Assembly: GCF_001746295.1 (NCBI RefSeq) | Contig: NZ_MJAH01000008.1 | Location: forward strand, 55,854-119,853 | Direction: 5' to 3' | Source: Streptomyces sp. LUP47B | GTDB lineage: Bacteria > Actinomycetota > Actinomycetes > Streptomycetales > Streptomycetaceae | DNA: 64,000 nucleotides | Part shown: positions 60,902 to 64,000 of the stretch, piece after piece | Position numbering within the stretch: position 1 is the first letter of the stretch | How the letters are laid out: each line of letters begins with the position of its first letter | The notes under the pieces: model-generated | Told to the model about the DNA's origin: nothing | Seen by the model: the letters and a program-made list of their open reading frames with translations, nothing else | Database searches by the model: none | Position numbers and translations under genes: made by a program

Positions 60902-61693
60902 TCAGCCCAAGTGGCCGAGTCGGCGGCTGAGTTCGTCGGCGGCCTCGATCAGCACCGGTGCCAGCTCGTGCATCCGCTCCTCGGTGAGACGGAAGGCGGG
61001 ACCCGAGGCGGTGAGGGCGGCGACGACCTTGCCGTCGCCGGAACGCACCGGCGCCGCCATGGCGTTGAGGCCCTCCTCGTACTCCTCCACCGTCAGGGCG
61101 TAGCCCTGCTCGCGGACCCGGACCAGCTCCGCCTCCAGCGTCTTGCGGGTGGTCAGCGTGCGTGCGGTCATCCGCTCCAGCCCCGCCGTGGCGACGAGTT
61201 CGGCCCGGCGCTGCTCAGTGAGATGGGCGAGCAGGACTTTGCCGCTCGACGTGCAGTGCATCGGCGTCAGCCGGCCGACCCAGTTCTGCGCGGTGATGGC
61301 GGACCGGCCGCGCACCTGGTCGAGGTTGATCACGTGATGGGACTCCAGGACCGCGATGTTCATCGTCTCGCCCAGTCTGTCGGCGAGGCGTTCGCAAATT
61401 CCGCGGCCGTGCTTGGTGACGTCGATGCGCCCGGTGACCGCGCCGGCCAGGCGCACGATGCCGAAGCCGAGGCGGTACTTCCCGCGCTCGCCCTCCTGCT
61501 CCACCATCCCGTGCGCCTCCAGCGCGCCGAGCAGACGGAACGCGGTGGACTTGTGGACGTCGATCGCCTCGGCCACTTCACTGACGCCTGCCTCGCCACG
61601 CTGGGCGAGGATCTCCAGCACGGTGACAGCCCGGTCGACGGACTGCACACCGCCACTGGACGTGCCCCCGGACTCGGTACCGTTGCTGTTCAT
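60902..61693 (-). CDS. IclR-family regulator 2 of the glycine betaine block
   Basis: A 263-residue paralogue of the regulator at 47451. The DNA-binding half is nearly the same (SSGGVQSVDRAVTVLEILAQ, EAIDVHKSTAFRLLGALEAHGMVEQ), whereas the effector domain diverges more (LGETMNIAVLESHHVINLDQVRG, LNAMAAPVRSGDGKVVAALTASGPAFR). Both should read the same operator but may answer to different ligands, for example betaine against dimethylglycine. The ATG follows TAGAGT at 6 nt and has no ribosome site, so it is probably leaderless. A GTTGC half-site overlaps its first codons but lacks the partner at the right spacing. Confidence 0.92.
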   Translation of the reverse strand: MNSNGTESGGTSSGGVQSVDRAVTVLEILAQRGEAGVSEVAEAIDVHKSTAFRLLGALEAHGMVEQEGERGKYRLGFGIVRLAGAVTGRIDVTKHGRGICERLADRLGETMNIAVLESHHVINLDQVRGRSAITAQNWVGRLTPMHCTSSGKVLLAHLTEQRRAELVATAGLERMTARTLTTRKTLEAELVRVREQGYALTVEEYEEGLNAMAAPVRSGDGKVVAALTASGPAFRLTEERMHELAPVLIEAADELSRRLGHLG

Positions 61694-61807
61694 GGCGGAA
61701 CTCTATGCGAGCAGGTCAACAGTGCGATCGTGATCCGGTCGACGTCGGGGGCGTAGACCTGTCGACCCAGCTCTGCGGCACTGCCCGGCGCTCGCCGCGC
61801 GAGCTTG

Positions 61808-61848
61808 TGTGACCGGTCACATGCATGCGAGGCTTGTGAGCGGTCACA
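61808..61848. promoter_or_regulatory. Twin LacI-type operators upstream of alpha-galactosidase
   Basis: TGTGACCGGTCACA (61808-61821, perfect palindrome) and TGTGAGCGGTCACA (61835-61848, one mismatch), start-to-start 27 bp, each preceded by GCT-T. TGTGA-N4-TCACA is the LacI-family operator form (ideal lac operator TTGTGAGCGCTCACAA). They end 29 bp before the start codon. Confidence 0.8.
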
Positions 61849-61877
61849 TTGCCTGAGTGCCGGAAGGGGAAACCGCG

Positions 61878-63983
61878 TTGAGCGCAGCCGTCGGAACACT
61901 CGAGAGATCCCGCCTCTGGTCGCACCCGGAGCTCAGGCTGCACGCCGTCCTGGACGCCACGGGCTCGGTTCGGCTGGGAGCACCCGACCAGGACTGGGCC
62001 GGTCTGGTCCCCCTCGTCGAGGTCACCGCCACCGGGCACGGACGCCTGTGGTCGGGGGAGCGCTTCATCGAGACCGCGATCGGCGACCGCCTGACCTACC
62101 GCGACCACGAGACGGTCCGGGAAGAGGGCAGGGAGCGTACGACGATCCGGCTCGCGGACCCCGCAACCGGCCTGGTCGCCGAGGTGGTCCTGGAGACGGC
62201 TCCGGGTGCCTCCTTCCTGCGCTCGCGGGTCCGTCTGGTCAACGAGGGCAGCACGCCCCTCCGGCTGGAGAGCGTGAGCACCCTGACCGTCGGCGGCATC
62301 ACCGACGCGGGCGGCGGTCTCGACGGACTGACCCTGCACTGGGCGGACAACGACTGGCTCGCCGAGTGCCGTTGGCGCGAGGCCTCCTTCCGTGACCAGG
62401 TCGTCCCGCTGAGCCGGCCCATGCACGGTCACGAGGGGCGCGGCTGCTTCGAGCGCTTGTCGCAGGGGAGCTGGTCCACGGGCAGGAACCTGCCGATGGG
62501 GGCGCTCACCGACCTGTCCGGCCGTACCTGGCTGTGGCAGATCGAGTCCAGCGCGGGGTGGCGCTTCGAGACCGGCGAACGCGAGGGCGCCGCCTACGTC
62601 GCCCTGTTCGGCCCCGACGATGCCCACCACCAGTGGCAGCACACCCTCGCACCCGGCGAGGACTTCCACACCGTTCCCGCCGTCCTCGTGCACGGCGAGA
62701 CGGGCGGCCTGGACGCCGCCTTCGGTGAACTCACCGACTACCGCAGGCTGATCCGCCGCGACCACCCCGACCAACGCGCCCTGCCGGTGATCTACAACGA
62801 CTACATGAACACCCTCATGGGCGACCCCACCACCGACAAGCTCCTCCCACTCGTCGAGGCGGCGGGGACGGCCGGCGCCGAGGTCTTCGTCATCGACGCC
62901 GGGTGGTACGACGACGACGCCCAGGGCTGGTGGGACGCGGTCGGCGCATGGCAGCCCGCCCGGGGCCGTTTCCCCGGCGGCATCCAGGAGGTGCTGGACG
63001 CGATCCGGGGGCACGGCATGGTCCCGGGGCTGTGGCTGGAGCCCGAAGTCGTGGGCGTGCGCAGCCCGTTGGCCGACACCCTGCCCCCCGAGGCGTTCTT
63101 CCGGCGCGGCGGCCTGCGTGTCACCGAACACGGACGGCACCACCTGGACCTGCGCCATCCCACCGCCCGGGCCCATCTCGACGCCGTCGTGGACCGGCTG
63201 GTCGGGGAGTGGGGCGTCGGGTATCTCAAGCTCGACTACAACATCAACATCGGACCCGGCACGGAGAACGGCCCGGAGAGTCCCGGTGCCGGTCTGCTGG
63301 GCCACCACCGCGCCCACCTCGACTGGATGTCCGCCCTGCTGGACCGGCATCCCGGCCTGGTCCTGGAGAACTGCGGCTCCGGCGGTCTGCGCATGGACTA
63401 CGCCCAACTCGCCGTCACCCAGCTCCAGTCCACCAGCGACCAGCAGGACCTGCTGCGCTACCCGCCCATCGCCGCGGCCGCCGCCACCGCCGTGGCCCCC
63501 GAACAGGCCGCGGTGTGGGCCTACCCGCAGCCCGACCACACCCCCGACCGGATCGCGTTCACCCTCACCGGCGCACTGCTGGGCCGGATCCATCTCTCCG
63601 GCTTCCTCGACCGCATGGACCACGAGCAGTTCGAGCTCGTCCGCTCCGCGATCCGCGTGTACAAGGACATCCGGCCACAGATCGCCGACGCCCGTCCCTT
63701 CTGGCCGCTGGGCCTGCCGGACTGGGAGGACGCCTGGATCGCCCACGGGCTGCGGGGGCGCGACGCGACGTTCGTCGCGGTGTGGCGGCGGGAGCGGGCC
63801 GACGTCCCGGAGAGCCGTACGCTCACGCTCGCGCACCTGCGCGGCGTCGAGGCGCGGCCGGAGGTGCTCCAGCCCACGACGGCCGACGCCACGGTGGAGT
63901 GGGACCCGGCCGAGGGAAAGCTCACCGTCGGCCTGCCGCGCACCGACACGGCCGTACTCCTCAGGCTGGCCGCGACCGGCTGA
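61878..63983 (+). CDS. Alpha-galactosidase (GH36)
   Basis: A 701-residue glycoside hydrolase. N-terminal beta-sandwich domain to about residue 290, then a (beta/alpha)8 barrel with IYNDYMNTLMGDPTTDKLLPLVEAA, EVFVIDAGWYDDDAQGWWDAVG, GLWLEPEVVGVRS, the nucleophile in GYLKLDYNIN (D453) and the acid/base in QSTSDQQD (D521) after LENCGSGGLRMDYA. A C-terminal beta domain ends in LLRLAATG. It lacks a signal peptide, so it is a cytosolic enzyme for imported melibiose/raffinose-type oligosaccharides. TTG 61878 follows GGAAGGGG at 8 nt; the in-frame GTG at 61857 has no ribosome site. Preceded by twin LacI-type operators; its regulator is not in view. Confidence 0.92.
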   Translation: MSAAVGTLERSRLWSHPELRLHAVLDATGSVRLGAPDQDWAGLVPLVEVTATGHGRLWSGERFIETAIGDRLTYRDHETVREEGRERTTIRLADPATGLVAEVVLETAPGASFLRSRVRLVNEGSTPLRLESVSTLTVGGITDAGGGLDGLTLHWADNDWLAECRWREASFRDQVVPLSRPMHGHEGRGCFERLSQGSWSTGRNLPMGALTDLSGRTWLWQIESSAGWRFETGEREGAAYVALFGPDDAHHQWQHTLAPGEDFHTVPAVLVHGETGGLDAAFGELTDYRRLIRRDHPDQRALPVIYNDYMNTLMGDPTTDKLLPLVEAAGTAGAEVFVIDAGWYDDDAQGWWDAVGAWQPARGRFPGGIQEVLDAIRGHGMVPGLWLEPEVVGVRSPLADTLPPEAFFRRGGLRVTEHGRHHLDLRHPTARAHLDAVVDRLVGEWGVGYLKLDYNINIGPGTENGPESPGAGLLGHHRAHLDWMSALLDRHPGLVLENCGSGGLRMDYAQLAVTQLQSTSDQQDLLRYPPIAAAAATAVAPEQAAVWAYPQPDHTPDRIAFTLTGALLGRIHLSGFLDRMDHEQFELVRSAIRVYKDIRPQIADARPFWPLGLPDWEDAWIAHGLRGRDATFVAVWRRERADVPESRTLTLAHLRGVEARPEVLQPTTADATVEWDPAEGKLTVGLPRTDTAVLLRLAATG

Positions 63984-64000
63984 GCGCGGCTGAGCGCCGC

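Noticed and set aside
61682..61700. GTTGC near the start of the second IclR gene as a seventh operator
   Set aside because: The opposite arm at 7-bp spacing is GGCGG, not GCAAC; only a half-site.

Overview
The window is high-GC actinobacterial chromosome, almost certainly Streptomyces. Third-codon-position GC is extreme, and GTG/TTG starts, 4-bp ATGA/GTGA gene overlaps and apparently leaderless promoters are common. Gene content is Actinobacteria-typical: a mycothiol-dependent formaldehyde dehydrogenase, the MurT/GatD lipid II amidation pair, an actinobacterial LigB-type ligase, a CebR-type operator and a CtaG-type membrane protein. I see no tRNA, rRNA, IS element, prophage or CRISPR array. 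Unless stated otherwise, functions come from recognising family motifs by eye, not from a database search.

Layout. 1-7.6 kb: a PAS-domain signalling protein cut by the window edge; an arginine/methylarginine module (ddaH-rocD with an Lrp/AsnC regulator); and a LytTR regulator / small membrane protein / Na+:solute symporter / LytS kinase operon. 7.6-13.3 kb: a membrane Ser/Thr kinase next to a PASTA lipoprotein, a CtaG-like protein and 6-phosphofructokinase. 13.5-16.1 kb: gatD-murT (peptidoglycan amidation) divergent from a peptide deformylase. 16.2-29.7 kb: catabolic and housekeeping genes, namely a TetR regulator facing an acyl-CoA dehydrogenase, a succinate-semialdehyde dehydrogenase, an ATP-dependent DNA ligase with a Nudix gene, a flavoprotein reductase facing an XRE-cupin regulator, a protein O-mannosyltransferase paralogue, a prephenate dehydratase, and a quinone reductase with two acyl-CoA dehydrogenases ended by a strong terminator. 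29.8-43.2 kb: secreted hydrolases (phosphodiesterase-like, phosphodiester glycosidase-like, GH5 mannanase with FnIII and CBM2, amidohydrolase with discoidin domain), a methyltransferase-Nudix fusion, a UvrA-like resistance ATPase with a VOC protein, and three regulators.

43.4-61.7 kb is the most coherent block: uptake and complete oxidation of choline/glycine betaine. An OpuA-type ABC transporter imports the substrate. A GMC choline dehydrogenase and a betaine aldehyde dehydrogenase make glycine betaine. A Rieske oxygenase with its own Rieske ferredoxin and FAD ferredoxin reductase should demethylate it to dimethylglycine plus formaldehyde. A dimethylglycine oxidase continues towards sarcosine/glycine, and mycothiol-dependent MscR removes formaldehyde. 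Two closely similar IclR regulators sit inside and at the end of the block. I find the same inverted repeat, GTTGC-N7-GCAAC (one copy with one mismatch in each of two arms), before the Rieske operon (twice), the first IclR gene, the choline dehydrogenase, the betaine aldehyde dehydrogenase/transporter operon and the dimethylglycine oxidase. This is a self-contained regulon readable from sequence, and the main finding. The block also holds an LLM flavin monooxygenase gene with a decayed FMN-reductase remnant, a TPR protein and a triple 89-bp repeat.

The window ends with a GH36 alpha-galactosidase preceded by twin LacI-type operators.
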